From Cryobacterium aureum (GTDB taxonomy: Bacteria; Actinomycetota; Actinomycetes; Actinomycetales; Microbacteriaceae), in NCBI RefSeq assembly GCF_002954245.1, contig NZ_PPTG01000005.1, forward strand, positions 62,001-126,000: a stretch of DNA of 64,000 nt, in the 5' to 3' direction. The position numbers were made by a program, and so were the translations under genes. The notes under the pieces are model-generated. The model was not told the DNA's origin. It saw only the letters and a program-made list of their open reading frames with translations, and ran no database searches. Numbering within the stretch: the first letter of the stretch is position 1; every line of letters begins with the position of its first letter. This document shows positions 8,845 to 18,831 of this stretch, one piece after another.

Positions 8845-10014
8845 TTAGCGGCGGTAGGCGCTGACCTCTGTTGCCTTAACCGAGAGCCAGACCGTCGAAC
8901 CCAGCTGCAGGCCAAGGTCGGCGACCGCGGCGGGGGTGAGTTCCGCGATGACCTCGGGGTCGCCGCTCGTGCGCAAGCGCACTCCGCCGCTGCCCGGCTC
9001 GATGCCGGTCACCCGGGCCGACCAGACGTTGCGGGGGCTCGCGTGACGCGGCTGTTCTGTTTGCACGACGACGGATGCCGGGCGAAAGACCGCCGCGGCC
9101 GGAACGTTCTGCTCGGACCCCGTGCGGGCGCGAGGTGCGGAGCTCACCGAAGCCGGGAGGATGGAGGACGTGGTCGCGAGGGCGGCGGCATCCGCTGGGC
9201 GCACGTGGAAGATGCGGCCGTCGGGGGCGACGACCGCGCCGTTCTGCACGCTGCCGACCACCAGGTTGACGCCGGCGAGGGCCGCGACGAACGGGTTGCG
9301 CGGGGCCGCGAGCACGCTGGCAGTCGTGCCCTCGTCGACGAGGGCGCCGTCGTGCAGCACCGCGACGCGATCGGCGAGTACGACCGCGTCGACGATGTCG
9401 TGGGTGACGATGATTGCGCTGGTGCCGGTTTCGGCGAGCTGCTCGCGGATGAGCTGGCGAATGAACGGCGCGGTCTCGGCGTCGAGGGCCGCCATCGGTT
9501 CGTCGAGCAGGAGCACGCGGGGCCCGGCCGCGAGGGCGCGGGCGAGGGCGACGCGCTGCTGCTGTCCGCCGGAGAGTGCGCCGGGTTTGCTGTCTCCGAG
9601 GTCGTGCAGGCCGACGCGGTCGAGCCAGCGGTCGGCCTCTTTTCGGGCCTGGTCGGCGGTCAATCGCGCCTCGCCGACGCGCAGCGCGAACGCCACGTTG
9701 GCGCGGGCACTCAGGTGCGGGAACAGCAGGGGGTCTTGCCCGAGCAATCCGATAGCCCGTCGTTCTGGCGCCACGAAGCGGCCGGGGGCGGTCAGGATGG
9801 CGCCGTCAATGGTGACGGTTCCACCGTCGAGAGTGGCGAGGCCGGCGAGCAGGTCAAGCACGGTCGACTTGCCCGAACCGTTCGGCCCGAGGAGCGCGAG
9901 CACCTCGCCCGGCGCAAGGGTGAGTTGCACGTCGAGGCTGAACGAGCCGCGAGTGAGCTGCAGGTTCGCCTCGAGCAGGGCGTTGGCGGCGGATTTCCAG
10001 AGGGCGGGGGTCAT
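8845..10014 (-). CDS. modC: Molybdate ABC transporter ATP-binding protein
   Basis: ATPase of the molybdate importer. The 389-residue sequence has Walker A GPNGSGKST at about 44-52, the ABC signature LSGGQQQRVALARAL, Walker B VLLLDEP and the switch His in IVTHD. The C-terminal 100 residues are a TOBE-type oxyanion-binding domain, as expected for ModC. It follows modB on the same strand after 46 bp. Together with modA and modB it forms a complete importer that supplies molybdenum for the cofactor genes next door. Confidence 0.94.
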   Translation of the reverse strand: MTPALWKSAANALLEANLQLTRGSFSLDVQLTLAPGEVLALLGPNGSGKSTVLDLLAGLATLDGGTVTIDGAILTAPGRFVAPERRAIGLLGQDPLLFPHLSARANVAFALRVGEARLTADQARKEADRWLDRVGLHDLGDSKPGALSGGQQQRVALARALAAGPRVLLLDEPMAALDAETAPFIRQLIREQLAETGTSAIIVTHDIVDAVVLADRVAVLHDGALVDEGTTASVLAAPRNPFVAALAGVNLVVGSVQNGAVVAPDGRIFHVRPADAAALATTSSILPASVSSAPRARTGSEQNVPAAAVFRPASVVVQTEQPRHASPRNVWSARVTGIEPGSGGVRLRTSGDPEVIAELTPAAVADLGLQLGSTVWLSVKATEVSAYRR

Positions 10015-10060
10015 GTGAGTCTCACCCAGCGCGGGCGGCGAGCATCCGCTGCTCTCGGGG

Positions 10061-10843
10061 TCATGAGAGCACGCTCGCTCGGCGAGTTCCCACCAGAACG
10101 AGGATGATCACGGCGACCGCGATGAGCAGCAGCGACAGGGCGACGGCCTGGTCGGTCGTCACGCCCGAGCCGTTGAACGCGGTGTAGATGGCGAGGGGCA
10201 TGGTGCGGGTGACTCCGGCTTGGTTGCCGGCGAACAGGGCGGTGGCGCCAAATTCGCCGAGGGCGCGGGCGAAGCTCAAAACGGTGCCGGCGAGCAGGCC
10301 GGGGGCTACTAGCGGCAGGGTGATGCGCGCGAAGACGGTGCCGCGACCGGCGCCGAGGGTGGCGGCGACCCGTTCGTAGCGCACACCGGCGGTGCGCAGG
10401 GCGCCCTCGACCGCGATCACCAGGAACGGCAGGGCAACGAAGGTTTGCGCGATGACGACCGCGGCCGTCGTGAACGGAATGCGCAGCCCGGCCAGTTCAA
10501 GCGTGTTCCCGAGCACGCCGCCGCGTCCGAGCAGGGAAAGCAGCGCGATGCCGCCCACGAGGGGCGGCAGCACGAGCGGCACGGTCACGAGCGCGCGTAA
10601 TAGGCCGGCCACCCGCGGCTTCGATCGGGCGATGACGACGGCCAGCGGCACGCCGAGCACGAGGCAGAGCACGGTCGAAACGGATGCCGTCGCCAGCGAC
10701 AGTCCCAGCGGCTGCAGGGCTTCGGGCGATAGGAGTAGGGCGGGCAGGGCGGGCCAGTCGACCTTGAGCAGCAGCCCGGCGAGCGGCAGCACGAGCAGGG
10801 CGAGGCCGATGCTCGCGGGCAGGTAGAGCAGGCGCGGGATCAT
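10061..10843 (-). CDS. modB: Molybdate ABC transporter permease
   Basis: Integral membrane subunit of 260 residues with about six hydrophobic segments (for example LPASIGLALLVLPLAGLLL near the start and AVALSLLLIAVAVIILVLV near the end). The EAA loop that docks with ModC is visible as AATLGAGRGTVFARITLP around residue 160. It sits between modA and modC; the 112-bp gap before it holds a palindromic GGGCCC element, which could affect the modA-to-modB transcript. Confidence 0.94.
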   Translation of the reverse strand: MIPRLLYLPASIGLALLVLPLAGLLLKVDWPALPALLLSPEALQPLGLSLATASVSTVLCLVLGVPLAVVIARSKPRVAGLLRALVTVPLVLPPLVGGIALLSLLGRGGVLGNTLELAGLRIPFTTAAVVIAQTFVALPFLVIAVEGALRTAGVRYERVAATLGAGRGTVFARITLPLVAPGLLAGTVLSFARALGEFGATALFAGNQAGVTRTMPLAIYTAFNGSGVTTDQAVALSLLLIAVAVIILVLVGTRRASVLS

Positions 10844-10873
10844 GCGTGGCCCCCGGGCGCCGGGCGTTTTGCG

Positions 10874-10943
10874 TTCCGGGCCCGGGCCCGGAACGTGGGC
10901 CCAGTTTCTAACCTGGGCCCAGGTTCACAAGGTGGGCCCAGTC
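10874..10943. repeat. GGGCCC palindrome element, copy 1
   Basis: The modA-modB gap begins with a perfect 20-bp palindrome TTCCGGGCCCGGGCCCGGAA (10874-10893), then a 49-bp block (10895-10943) with three GGGCCC cores separated by TTTCTAAC and GTTCACAA. The same 49-bp block, with 8 differences by my alignment, occurs at 43226-43274. It is palindromic at several levels and would fold strongly in RNA. Confidence 0.8.
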
Positions 10944-10955
10944 GGCGACAAAGCT

Positions 10956-11735
10956 TCACGGAGCCAGAAACCCGTGGGCGGCGAGCACGGCCTGCCCTGC
11001 GGGCGAGCGCACGAGGTCAACGAAAGCCTGGGCAGCTTGGGGATGCGCGCTGCCCGTGACGACCGCGATCGGATAGTGCCCGACGACCGCGTCCGCTCCG
11101 GTCGGGGTCACACCCTCGATTCGGCCAGGGTTGGCGGCGATGTCCGTGGCGTAGACGAGGCCGGCATCCGCTTCGCCGCCGGCGATTTTGGTAACGACGG
11201 CGGTCACATTCTGTTCCTCGCTCGCCGGCGTAAGCGTGACCCCAGCGTTGGCCAGCAGGGTAGCGGATGCCGCACCGCACGGCACCTGCGCCGCGCACAG
11301 CACGGTGATCACGCCGGAGCGGGCGAGATCCGCGAGGGTGTCAATCTTCAACGGGTTGCCGGGGGCGACCGCGATGCGGAGTGTGTTGCCGGCGAACAGG
11401 GTGGCCGAGCCGGTGAGGCCGCCGTCGGCGAGCGGCTGGATGTTCTTCTGGTCGGCGCTCGCGAACACATCGGCGGGGGCGCCCGCTGTGATCTGGGTCG
11501 CGAGGGTGGAGGATCCGTCGTAGGTGACCTGCACGTCGACGCCCGGGTTCTCTTTCTCCAGCAGGCTGGCGAGATCGTCGAAGGTCGGGTTGAGGGAGGC
11601 GGCCGCGTAGACAATCAGGGTTTGCGGCTTCTCAGCGGTCGCGCTGGTGCCGCCGCTGCCCGGGGCGGTCGTGGGCGCGCACCCGGTGAGGGCCAGGGCG
11701 AGCACGGCCAGGGCTGCGAGGGCCAGGCGGGTCAC
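10956..11735 (-). CDS. modA: Molybdate ABC transporter substrate-binding lipoprotein
   Basis: Extracytoplasmic molybdate-binding protein, 259 residues. The GTG at 11735 gives a short lipoprotein signal (LALAALAVLALALTGC, lipobox LTGC). The mature protein shows ModA features: LIVYAAASLNPTFDDL at its start, VTYDGSSTLATQI, and ADVFASADQKNI. The start codon overlaps the stop of the upstream TOBE regulator (GTGA), so the regulator gene and modA are translationally coupled, with modB and modC after. Longer upstream reading frames lack a signal peptide and are rejected. Confidence 0.93.
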   Translation of the reverse strand: MTRLALAALAVLALALTGCAPTTAPGSGGTSATAEKPQTLIVYAAASLNPTFDDLASLLEKENPGVDVQVTYDGSSTLATQITAGAPADVFASADQKNIQPLADGGLTGSATLFAGNTLRIAVAPGNPLKIDTLADLARSGVITVLCAAQVPCGAASATLLANAGVTLTPASEEQNVTAVVTKIAGGEADAGLVYATDIAANPGRIEGVTPTGADAVVGHYPIAVVTGSAHPQAAQAFVDLVRSPAGQAVLAAHGFLAP

Positions 11736-12136
11736 AGCATCCGTCCCGGAGTTTCGACGATCACGTTGGTGGCCTTGATCACGGCGACGCTGAGCGAGCC
11801 GATCTCGAGGCCGAGTTCGCGCACGGCCTCGCTCGACATAAGCGAGACGACGCGGTGCGGGCCGCACTGCAGTTCGACCTGGGCCATGACCGTGTCCATG
11901 GTGATGGCGGTGACGATGCCGACGAACCGATTGCGGGCACTGCGGCCCACACTCGACGGGTCGACCGGGGCGCTCGCCTGGTCGACCGCGAAGGCGGCGA
12001 GCGCGGCACCTCCGACGGCGAGGCGACCGGATGCGTCGGCATCCGCTGCGAGACGGCCACCGTCTACCCAGCGTCGCACTGTGTCATCGCTGACGCCGAG
12101 CATCTCGGCGGCCTCACTGATCCGATATTGCGTCAT
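11732..12136 (-). CDS. HTH-TOBE molybdate-responsive regulator
   Basis: A 134-residue two-domain protein: an N-terminal MerR/excisionase-type helix-turn-helix (ISEAAEMLGVSDDTVRRWVD) and a C-terminal TOBE/Mop-like oxyanion-binding domain (RNRFVGIVTAI, then MSSEAVRELGLEIGS and VAVIKATNVIVE). Such proteins are thought to bind molybdate and act in place of ModE. It heads the mod operon, overlapping modA by 4 bp, and is divergent from moeZ, so it may control both directions. ATG 12136 was chosen; a GTG 9 bp upstream is possible. Confidence 0.85.
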   Translation of the reverse strand: MTQYRISEAAEMLGVSDDTVRRWVDGGRLAADADASGRLAVGGAALAAFAVDQASAPVDPSSVGRSARNRFVGIVTAITMDTVMAQVELQCGPHRVVSLMSSEAVRELGLEIGSLSVAVIKATNVIVETPGRML

Positions 12137-12237
12137 GAATGGCACGATAGCACCGCATCTGCGGTCTTAATCCGTCCGGCTGTCCCGTGAATCACTCCTT
12201 GCCGTCCCGAAAACCACGTCGGGCCTGCCGGTGCAAC

Positions 12238-12335
12238 GCGCATAACTCCTGCAAATTGCTCAGCCCGACTGGTAGGTTCCCGCTCAGATACGGGCAGAGT
12301 GGCGGCGACGACGACAGATTGCAGGAGTTATGCGC
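12238..12335. repeat. Inverted-end intergenic element, copy A
   Basis: About 98 bp with matching inverted ends: GCGCATAACTCCTGCAAATT on the left (12238-12257) and GATTGCAGGAGTTATGCGC on the right (12317-12335). It sits in the divergent gap between the molybdate regulator and moeZ. Two more copies occur at 33674-33780 and 55118-55213. The interior differs between copies. No coding capacity. Confidence 0.85.
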
Positions 12336-12408
12336 TTTGCAGGTCGGTTAGGCGGCCGTCTCCCCGGAGCTGGTGGCCGTGGAGCCGCGCAGCGCCTAGC
12401 GTTAAGCC

Positions 12409-13710
<1,302 letters not shown>

Positions 13711-13713
13711 GCG

Positions 13714-15159
13714 GTGGCCGAGAACGAACGACCTGACGCCTTCACGGAAGCTCCGGCTTCGCGCGACGTGGCAGCCGATGCGCGCTTGGTCACGTCCGGC
13801 GATCGCGCGAACGACCACGATCACGCACACACCGACCGGGCGGATGCCTGCGCCCCCGCCGCCTCCGCTCGCACCGTTTCCGAGCAACTCGCGGTCGTGC
13901 TCGGCAGCGTGGCTCCGCTGCCGCCCGTGCGGGTCGAGCTCGACGCGGCCCGCGGACTCGTGTTGGCCGAAGACGTGCTCACCCTGACCGACACTCCCCC
14001 CTTCGACAACTCCGCAATGGACGGTTACGCCGTCATCCGCTCTGACCTGCTCGGGGCATCCGCTGCGAATCCGATCACCCTGCCGGTCGTCGCCGATCTC
14101 GCCGCTGGCACCGCCGAAAACCCTCGTCTCGTGCCCGGGCAGGTCGCGCGCATCATGACGGGCGCGCCGATTCCCGACGGAGCGGATGCCGTCGTACCGA
14201 TCGAAGACACCGACCAGGGCACCGAACGGGTCACCATCGTGCAGGCCCCCGGCCCAGCGGCGCACGTGCGGCGCGCCGGCGAAGACGCCCACGCGGGCGA
14301 CCGGGTGCTCGCCGCTGGCAGCGTGCTCTGGCCCACCCGGGTCGCAGCGGCGGCGAGCGCCGGAACCAGCTCGGTGCTCGTTCACCCTGCTCCTCGCGTG
14401 GCCGTCATCTCTACCGGAAGCGAACTCGTCACCCCTGGCAGCCCAACCCGTCGCGGCCAGATTCCCGACTCCAACTCCTTCCTGCTCGCCGCAGCCGTCG
14501 CTGAGGCCGGCGGCATTCCCGTGCGGATCGGCGCCGTGCCCGACGACGACGACGTACTGCGCACCCTGTTGGCCGAGCTGGCCGGCACGGTCGACGTGAT
14601 CGTACTCTCCGGCGGCGTGAGCGTCGGAGCGTACGACGTGGTCAAAGCAGTACTGAAGCCGCTCGGCACGGTGGACTTCGGGCCGGTCAAGATGCAACCA
14701 GGCAAGCCACAGGGCTTCGGACGCTGGCCCGCCACCGACAACGTGCCCGGACCGCTCATCTTCGCCCTGCCCGGCAACCCGGTCAGCGCCTACGTGTCTT
14801 TCGAGGTGTTCGTGCGGCCCGCGCTGCGGCGGCTGCTCGGCTATTCAGATTTGCACCGCCGCACGATCACAGCCACCGTCACCGACGGCTGGAACTCGCC
14901 GCCCGGACGCGCCCAGTACATGCCCGTGATCGTGACGCACCGAACTGTGATCGAGCACGCGCCCGCCGTCATCACCGCCGAGGGCAGCACGAGTGTCAGC
15001 ACCGGCAGCATCCACGTCGAAGTGCGCCCAGCCTCCCGCGGAGGGTCGGGCTCACACCTCGTCGCCGGCCTGGCGCAGGCCAACGGACTCGCAATCGTGC
15101 CCGAAGACACGACTCACATTCGCGGCGGCGACCGCATCACTGTCATGCTGACATCATGA
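13714..15159 (+). CDS. moeA: Molybdopterin molybdenumtransferase
   Basis: Inserts molybdate into adenylylated molybdopterin. The 481-residue product has an extra 45-residue low-complexity head and then the MoeA fold: [13 protein letters not shown] at about 90-102, [20 protein letters not shown] near 146-165, and the MoCF-binding domain with [16 protein letters not shown] and [28 protein letters not shown] marks the end of that domain. The start is a GTG 3 bp from the moeZ stop, and its stop overlaps the moaC ATG (ATGA). Part of the Moco operon. Confidence 0.95.
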   Translation: MAENERPDAFTEAPASRDVAADARLVTSGDRANDHDHAHTDRADACAPAASARTVSEQLAVVLGSVAPLPPVRVELDAARGLVLAEDVLTLTDTPPFDNSAMDGYAVIRSDLLGASAANPITLPVVADLAAGTAENPRLVPGQVARIMTGAPIPDGADAVVPIEDTDQGTERVTIVQAPGPAAHVRRAGEDAHAGDRVLAAGSVLWPTRVAAAASAGTSSVLVHPAPRVAVISTGSELVTPGSPTRRGQIPDSNSFLLAAAVAEAGGIPVRIGAVPDDDDVLRTLLAELAGTVDVIVLSGGVSVGAYDVVKAVLKPLGTVDFGPVKMQPGKPQGFGRWPATDNVPGPLIFALPGNPVSAYVSFEVFVRPALRRLLGYSDLHRRTITATVTDGWNSPPGRAQYMPVIVTHRTVIEHAPAVITAEGSTSVSTGSIHVEVRPASRGGSGSHLVAGLAQANGLAIVPEDTTHIRGGDRITVMLTS

Positions 15160-15665
15160 CGCACACCACCGACACGGCCGGCGCGGCCGTTCCCACCCAG
15201 CTGTTCACCCACCTCGACTCGGCTGGCCAGGCCCGCATGGTCGACGTGACCAACAAAGTCCCCACCGTGCGCAGCGCCACCGCCGCCGGTTTCGTGCGCT
15301 GCGGCCCGAAGGTGATCGCAGCGCTCCGCGACGGCACCGCACCCAAGGGCGACGTGCTCGCCGTGGCCCGCATCGCCGGAATCCAGGGGGCCAAGAAGAC
15401 GGCCGACCTGCTCCCCCTCGCCCACGTGATCGGCGTGCACGGCGCCGTCGTCGACCTCGTCGTTGAGGATGACGGCGTCAGCATAACCGCCACGGTGCGC
15501 ACCGCCGACCGCACCGGCGTTGAGATGGAGGCGTTCACCGCCGTCTCGGTCGCCGCCCTCGCGGTCGTCGACATGGTCAAGGGCCTCGATAAATCCGTCA
15601 CGATCGAGAACGTTCGCCTGCTCGCCAAGAGCGGCGGCAAGAGCGGCGACTGGCTGCGCGCGTGA
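15156..15665 (+). CDS. moaC: Cyclic pyranopterin monophosphate synthase
   Basis: Converts the cyclic GTP product of MoaA to cyclic pyranopterin monophosphate. The 169-residue protein shows the family's conserved blocks: [18 protein letters not shown] near residues 28-45, [18 protein letters not shown] and the active-site region [13 protein letters not shown], then [18 protein letters not shown] with the catalytic Asp and Lys. The ATG overlaps the moeA stop. Its partner moaA is not in the window and must be elsewhere. Confidence 0.96.
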   Translation: MTHTTDTAGAAVPTQLFTHLDSAGQARMVDVTNKVPTVRSATAAGFVRCGPKVIAALRDGTAPKGDVLAVARIAGIQGAKKTADLLPLAHVIGVHGAVVDLVVEDDGVSITATVRTADRTGVEMEAFTAVSVAALAVVDMVKGLDKSVTIENVRLLAKSGGKSGDWLRA

Positions 15666-15758
15666 CCCGGCCCGTTCCTATCCACCCGCTGCTCCCGCGC
15701 AGATTTCGCGCGAGCGGATGCCCCACGTCCCCATGACCGCGCCCGATCTGACCACCGC

Positions 15759-15818
15759 CGCGCCCGATCTGGGTAGCCGCTACGCCGGTTACCGTAGCGT
15801 GCGCCCACATCGGGCGCG
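15759..15818. repeat. Inverted repeat between moaC and mobA
   Basis: CGCGCCCGATCTGGG (15759-15773) pairs with CCCACATCGGGCGCG (15804-15818), 14 of 15 positions, and a third copy of CGCGCCCGATCTG stands 21 bp upstream (15738-15750). This would form a hairpin in the moaC-mobA gap. There is no T-tract after it, so a simple terminator is not clear. Confidence 0.6.
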
Positions 15819-15839
15819 CTCGTGGCTTGGCGTCACCTC

Positions 15840-16655
15840 ATGAGCCCAAATCCGAGCACGATGAGCCCCACGATCGACCTCATCGTGCTCGCGGGGGGCC
15901 GCGGCAGCCGCCTCGGCGGCGCGCTCAAACCCGCAGTCGAGGTGGCCGGGCGCACCCTGCTCTCCCGCGTGCTCGACGCCCGACCGGGTGCCCGGCACGC
16001 GGTCGTGGTCGGTCCGCCGGCCGCCCGGCCCGCCGCTGTCTCACCTTCGCTGGCCGAGAACCGCGCGCCCGTCACACTCGCACGCACACCCGGCGTCACC
16101 GAACCCCAGTCCCAGCCCGGCGATCAGTCGGGCAAGTCCACAGCGGCCTTAACGCAGTCCGCCCTGATCTGGGCCCTCGAGGACCCACCGTTCGGCGGCC
16201 CGGTGGCCGGCATCGCGGCCGGCCTGGTCGCGCTCGAGGCGAGCGCCGACGAACCCGCCGACTGGTTGCTCGTGCTCGCCTGCGACCTGCCCTGGGGAGC
16301 GGATGCCGCGCGCCTGCTGGTCGCGGCAGCATCCGCTCTCGACACGGCAAACGCTTCGGCGACCGAGCCGACCGACACGTCGACCAGCTCAGCATCAACC
16401 GTCGACGGCGTGCACCTCACCGACACCAGCGGCCACGTGCAGTGGCTCGCCGCAATCTACCGGACACCCGCCCTGCGCGCGGCCGTGGATCGACTGGGCG
16501 ATCGCGTCAACGGTGCCAGCATGCGACAGCTGCTCGTGGGGCTGAACCTTAACGGGCTGCCGGACGAATCCGAAGTCGGTGCCGACGTGGACACGTGGCA
16601 GGATGTTGAGAGCAGTTCCGAACGTTTGATCCGCTCAAAACCGACCGAGGAGTGA
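15840..16655 (+). CDS. mobA: Molybdenum cofactor guanylyltransferase-like NTP transferase
   Basis: A 271-residue nucleotidyltransferase of the MobA type, expected to attach GMP to Mo-molybdopterin to give the MGD form needed by nitrate reductase NarG. Seen: the nucleotide loop LAGGRGSRLGG near the start, a Lys in GALKPAVEVAG, and the metal Asp in LACDLPWGAD. About 40 residues of Ala/Thr/Ser-rich sequence interrupt the second half. Start could be GTG 15822, ATG 15840 or ATG 15861; the second is used. The next gene (DUF6457) starts 6 bp on. Confidence 0.8.
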   Translation: MSPNPSTMSPTIDLIVLAGGRGSRLGGALKPAVEVAGRTLLSRVLDARPGARHAVVVGPPAARPAAVSPSLAENRAPVTLARTPGVTEPQSQPGDQSGKSTAALTQSALIWALEDPPFGGPVAGIAAGLVALEASADEPADWLLVLACDLPWGADAARLLVAAASALDTANASATEPTDTSTSSASTVDGVHLTDTSGHVQWLAAIYRTPALRAAVDRLGDRVNGASMRQLLVGLNLNGLPDESEVGADVDTWQDVESSSERLIRSKPTEE

Positions 16656-16661
16656 CCCCGA

Positions 16662-16934
16662 ATGAGCTCTGCACCGCTGCCTCCCGAAGCGCTCGACGAG
16701 TGGCTCACGGCCCTCGCCGATCGGCTCCAGCTTGATCCAGCCGACGTACCGGTGGGTGACCTGCTCGATGTCGCCCGCGACGTCGCCCACAATGTAGCCC
16801 GGCCGGCCGCGCCGCTCAGCACCTTTCTGATCGGCCTCGCCGCCGCGAAAAACGGCGGAACCGGCGCCGACATCGAAGCCGCCTGCGCCGCCGCGAGCGA
16901 ACTCGCCCGCGACTGGGCGCCCGAGAAACTCTGA
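16662..16934 (+). CDS. DUF6457 small protein of the Moco cluster
   Basis: A 90-residue acidic helical protein (PPEALDEWLTALADRLQL at its start, RPAAPLSTFLIGLAAAKNG in the middle). Small proteins of this type (DUF6457) are found beside, or fused to, MobA in actinobacteria, so a role in molybdopterin-guanine dinucleotide formation is likely, but no biochemical role is known to me. It is tightly packed: 6 bp after mobA, and its TGA shares a base with the moaD ATG. Confidence 0.75.
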   Translation: MSSAPLPPEALDEWLTALADRLQLDPADVPVGDLLDVARDVAHNVARPAAPLSTFLIGLAAAKNGGTGADIEAACAAASELARDWAPEKL

Positions 16935-17173
16935 TGGCCAGCCTGCGATTCTTCGCCGGAGCGGCCGAAGCCGCCCAGACCGAGACGGCCACGGTCGACG
17001 CCGACACGATCGGTGAACTCCGCACCGAGCTCGGCGAGCGCTACGGCAGCGAGTTCGTGCGGGTGCTCAAGCTGTGTTCCCTGCTGGTGAATGGCGCCCG
17101 CGCCAGCGATGAGGCGGCTACGCTCGCTGCCACCGACACGGTCGACGTGCTCCCGCCCTTCGCCGGCGGCTGA
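16934..17173 (+). CDS. moaD: Molybdopterin synthase sulfur-carrier subunit
   Basis: Ubiquitin-fold sulfur carrier of 79 residues. The C terminus PPFAGG ends in the Gly-Gly needed for adenylation and thiocarboxylate formation by MoeZ. Start codon overlaps the stop of the DUF6457 gene by one base. Its partner MoaE is encoded 3.1 kb downstream on the other strand, separated by the TetR/nitrilase/permease cassette. A 23-bp repeat begins immediately after its stop. Confidence 0.92.
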   Translation: MASLRFFAGAAEAAQTETATVDADTIGELRTELGERYGSEFVRVLKLCSLLVNGARASDEAATLAATDTVDVLPPFAGG

Positions 17174-17196
17174 GAACCCGTTCACAACCGCGGAGA
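17174..17196 (+). repeat. 23-bp direct repeat, left copy, after moaD
   Basis: Begins GAACCCGTTCACAACCGCGG and is identical over 23 bp to 20197-20219. It starts right at the moaD stop, while the right copy overlaps the APC permease stop. The left copy lacks the second, inverted arm present at the right copy. The remaining bases to 17243 show no other feature. Confidence 0.9.
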
Positions 17197-17243
17197 ATCG
17201 AGGCCCGCTCGCTCTCGTTTCGCCTCGCACCCATCCGGAAAAT

Positions 17244-17837
17244 CTAGGTCGCCACGACCATTGTGCGGGCGTAACTACACAGCCATTCTTCTTCTTCGTC
17301 GGCGGTTATCGTTGCAATGAGCACATCGATTCCATACCCATCTTCGAGCGCGACAAAGCTTCGAGCGAGCATCTTGCGGGGCATGAGCAGCCGATACTGG
17401 CCGCTTGCCTCGCATTCTGCGAGCACCCGCTCATAGAGTGCCACCTGGCGGAGAATGAACGCCTGGTGCTGCGCAGCAGCTACCGCATTGCGAAGCACGA
17501 TCGGGGTGAGTTCGAAGAGTATTCGGCTCGCTTCCTCTGCGGTTCCCTGGCGAGGAATTCCGGAGCGAATGCACGCGTACAGCCTGTCAATGGGGGTTGT
17601 GAACTCGGCCACGCGACCCTCCCGATGAACGCAGTATTCCACGCTGCCCTGCTCGAAGACCGCGGTATAGAGAACCCGCACATCAGGATAGTAGTAGAGC
17701 ACTGAGGCCGAGGAGAGTCCCGCCTCTTCCGCGATATCCGCCAGGCGCGCGCCCGTCGATCCATGAATCAGAACGGCACTTGCCGCCGCCGCGATCAGCT
17801 GGTCCCGGCGCTTCCCCTGATCTTTCGGACGTGCCAT
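17244..17837 (-). CDS. TetR-family transcriptional regulator
   Basis: A 197-residue repressor-type regulator: N-terminal TetR helix-turn-helix (IHGSTGARLADIAEEAGLSS, then ASVLYYYPDVRVLYTAV) and a C-terminal ligand-binding helical domain. ATG 17837 is used because MARPKDQGKRRDQLIAAA is the usual TetR beginning. It is divergent from the nitrilase-permease pair across a 100-bp AT-rich gap containing a good promoter, so it very likely controls that pair and senses a related amide, nitrile or amino acid compound. Confidence 0.9.
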   Translation of the reverse strand: MARPKDQGKRRDQLIAAAASAVLIHGSTGARLADIAEEAGLSSASVLYYYPDVRVLYTAVFEQGSVEYCVHREGRVAEFTTPIDRLYACIRSGIPRQGTAEEASRILFELTPIVLRNAVAAAQHQAFILRQVALYERVLAECEASGQYRLLMPRKMLARSFVALEDGYGIDVLIATITADEEEEWLCSYARTMVVAT

Positions 17838-17875
17838 ACCTCGATAGTGCCACAGCACAGCTTTGACCCTGACCC

Positions 17876-17903
17876 TTGACACGTTCGCAGTTCATTATAT
17901 AAA
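17876..17903 (+). promoter_or_regulatory. Sigma-70-type promoter for the nitrilase-permease operon
   Basis: TTGACA at 17876-17881 and TATAAA at 17898-17903 with a 16-bp spacer, about 35 bp before the ATG at 17938. The AT-rich stretch around and after it (ATTATATAAATTTTGTTTAA) differs from the GC-rich surroundings and is the likely site of TetR control. No transcript data. Confidence 0.55.
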
Positions 17904-17937
17904 TTTTGTTTAATCTATTTTTGATCGAACGGAAACC

Positions 17938-18831
17938 ATGTCGAGACCACTCCCTCTTGCGCTGATTCAAGCCCCGGCCCAGCCAAACAACGACCTCGAC
18001 GCCTTTGCGTCCGCCGTCGAGCGGCTCACCAAAACGCACTCGGACTCGGCACTCTTCATCTACCCGGAGCTACACCTGTCCACAGTCGGTGACGCTTCTG
18101 ACGACCAGACAGCCGATCTGATCCAAAGCCTGGCGCAGCCGCTCGACGGACCCCGAAATGACCACTTGGCCTCGATCGCCGGGGACTTGGGAATCTGGCT
18201 CGTACCGGGCAGCTTCTACGAACGAGGGCGCGACGGGCGCATTTACAACACAGCTGCTGCTTACTCCCCAGAGGGAAAGCGCGTGACCGCCTACCGCAAG
18301 ATGTTCCCCTGGCGCCCCACCGAAAAAGTGGCTGCCGGTGCTAATTTTGTCACGTTTGACATGGCTGGCTATGGTCGCGTCGGACTGTCGATCTGTTACG
18401 ACGCGTGGTTTCCCGAAACCAGCCGCCACCTGGCCTGGCTGGGCGCTGAGCTCATCGTCAACGTCGTCCAGACGGCGACCTCAGACCGAGAGCAAGAGAT
18501 CACTCTCACCCGCGCCAACGCTATCGTCAATCAGGTCTTTGTTGCCAGCGCCAACGCCGCAGCACCGCACGGTCTCGGGCAGAGTCTTCTTGTCGACCCG
18601 CAAGGGCGCGTACGGGTGCACTCTCTCACCTCGGAGTCGAGAGTACTCACGGACGTCATCGACCTGGACGACGTAGTGAACACTCGGCGATTCGGCACGG
18701 CCGGGGTCACCCGGCCCTGGGCTCACTTCAGTCCGGACGACGCCAGCATAGAGATGCCCTTCTATTCCGGCCACATCAACCCGCAGGCGTGGCAGCCCGC
18801 ACAACACTCCGACCAGAAGGACATCCACTGA
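17938..18831 (+). CDS. Carbon-nitrogen hydrolase (nitrilase superfamily amidase)
   Basis: A 297-residue amidase of the nitrilase superfamily with the complete Glu-Lys-Cys triad: Glu44 in YPELHLST, Lys121 in YRKMFPWRP, Cys153 in SICYDAWFPE. It should hydrolyse an amide (or nitrile) C-N bond in the cytoplasm; the substrate is not evident. Its stop shares a base with the start of the APC permease gene, so the two form an operon: take up a compound and hydrolyse it. Regulated most likely by the divergent TetR protein. Confidence 0.88.
   Translation: MSRPLPLALIQAPAQPNNDLDAFASAVERLTKTHSDSALFIYPELHLSTVGDASDDQTADLIQSLAQPLDGPRNDHLASIAGDLGIWLVPGSFYERGRDGRIYNTAAAYSPEGKRVTAYRKMFPWRPTEKVAAGANFVTFDMAGYGRVGLSICYDAWFPETSRHLAWLGAELIVNVVQTATSDREQEITLTRANAIVNQVFVASANAAAPHGLGQSLLVDPQGRVRVHSLTSESRVLTDVIDLDDVVNTRRFGTAGVTRPWAHFSPDDASIEMPFYSGHINPQAWQPAQHSDQKDIH

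Noticed and set aside
8824-10107. 427-codon open frame antisense to modC
   Set aside because: ModC motifs on the opposite strand are complete; the antisense product has no recognisable domain.
15822-15839. Earlier GTG start for mobA
   Set aside because: It gives six extra residues overlapping the hairpin region without a better ribosome site; not excluded, but less likely.
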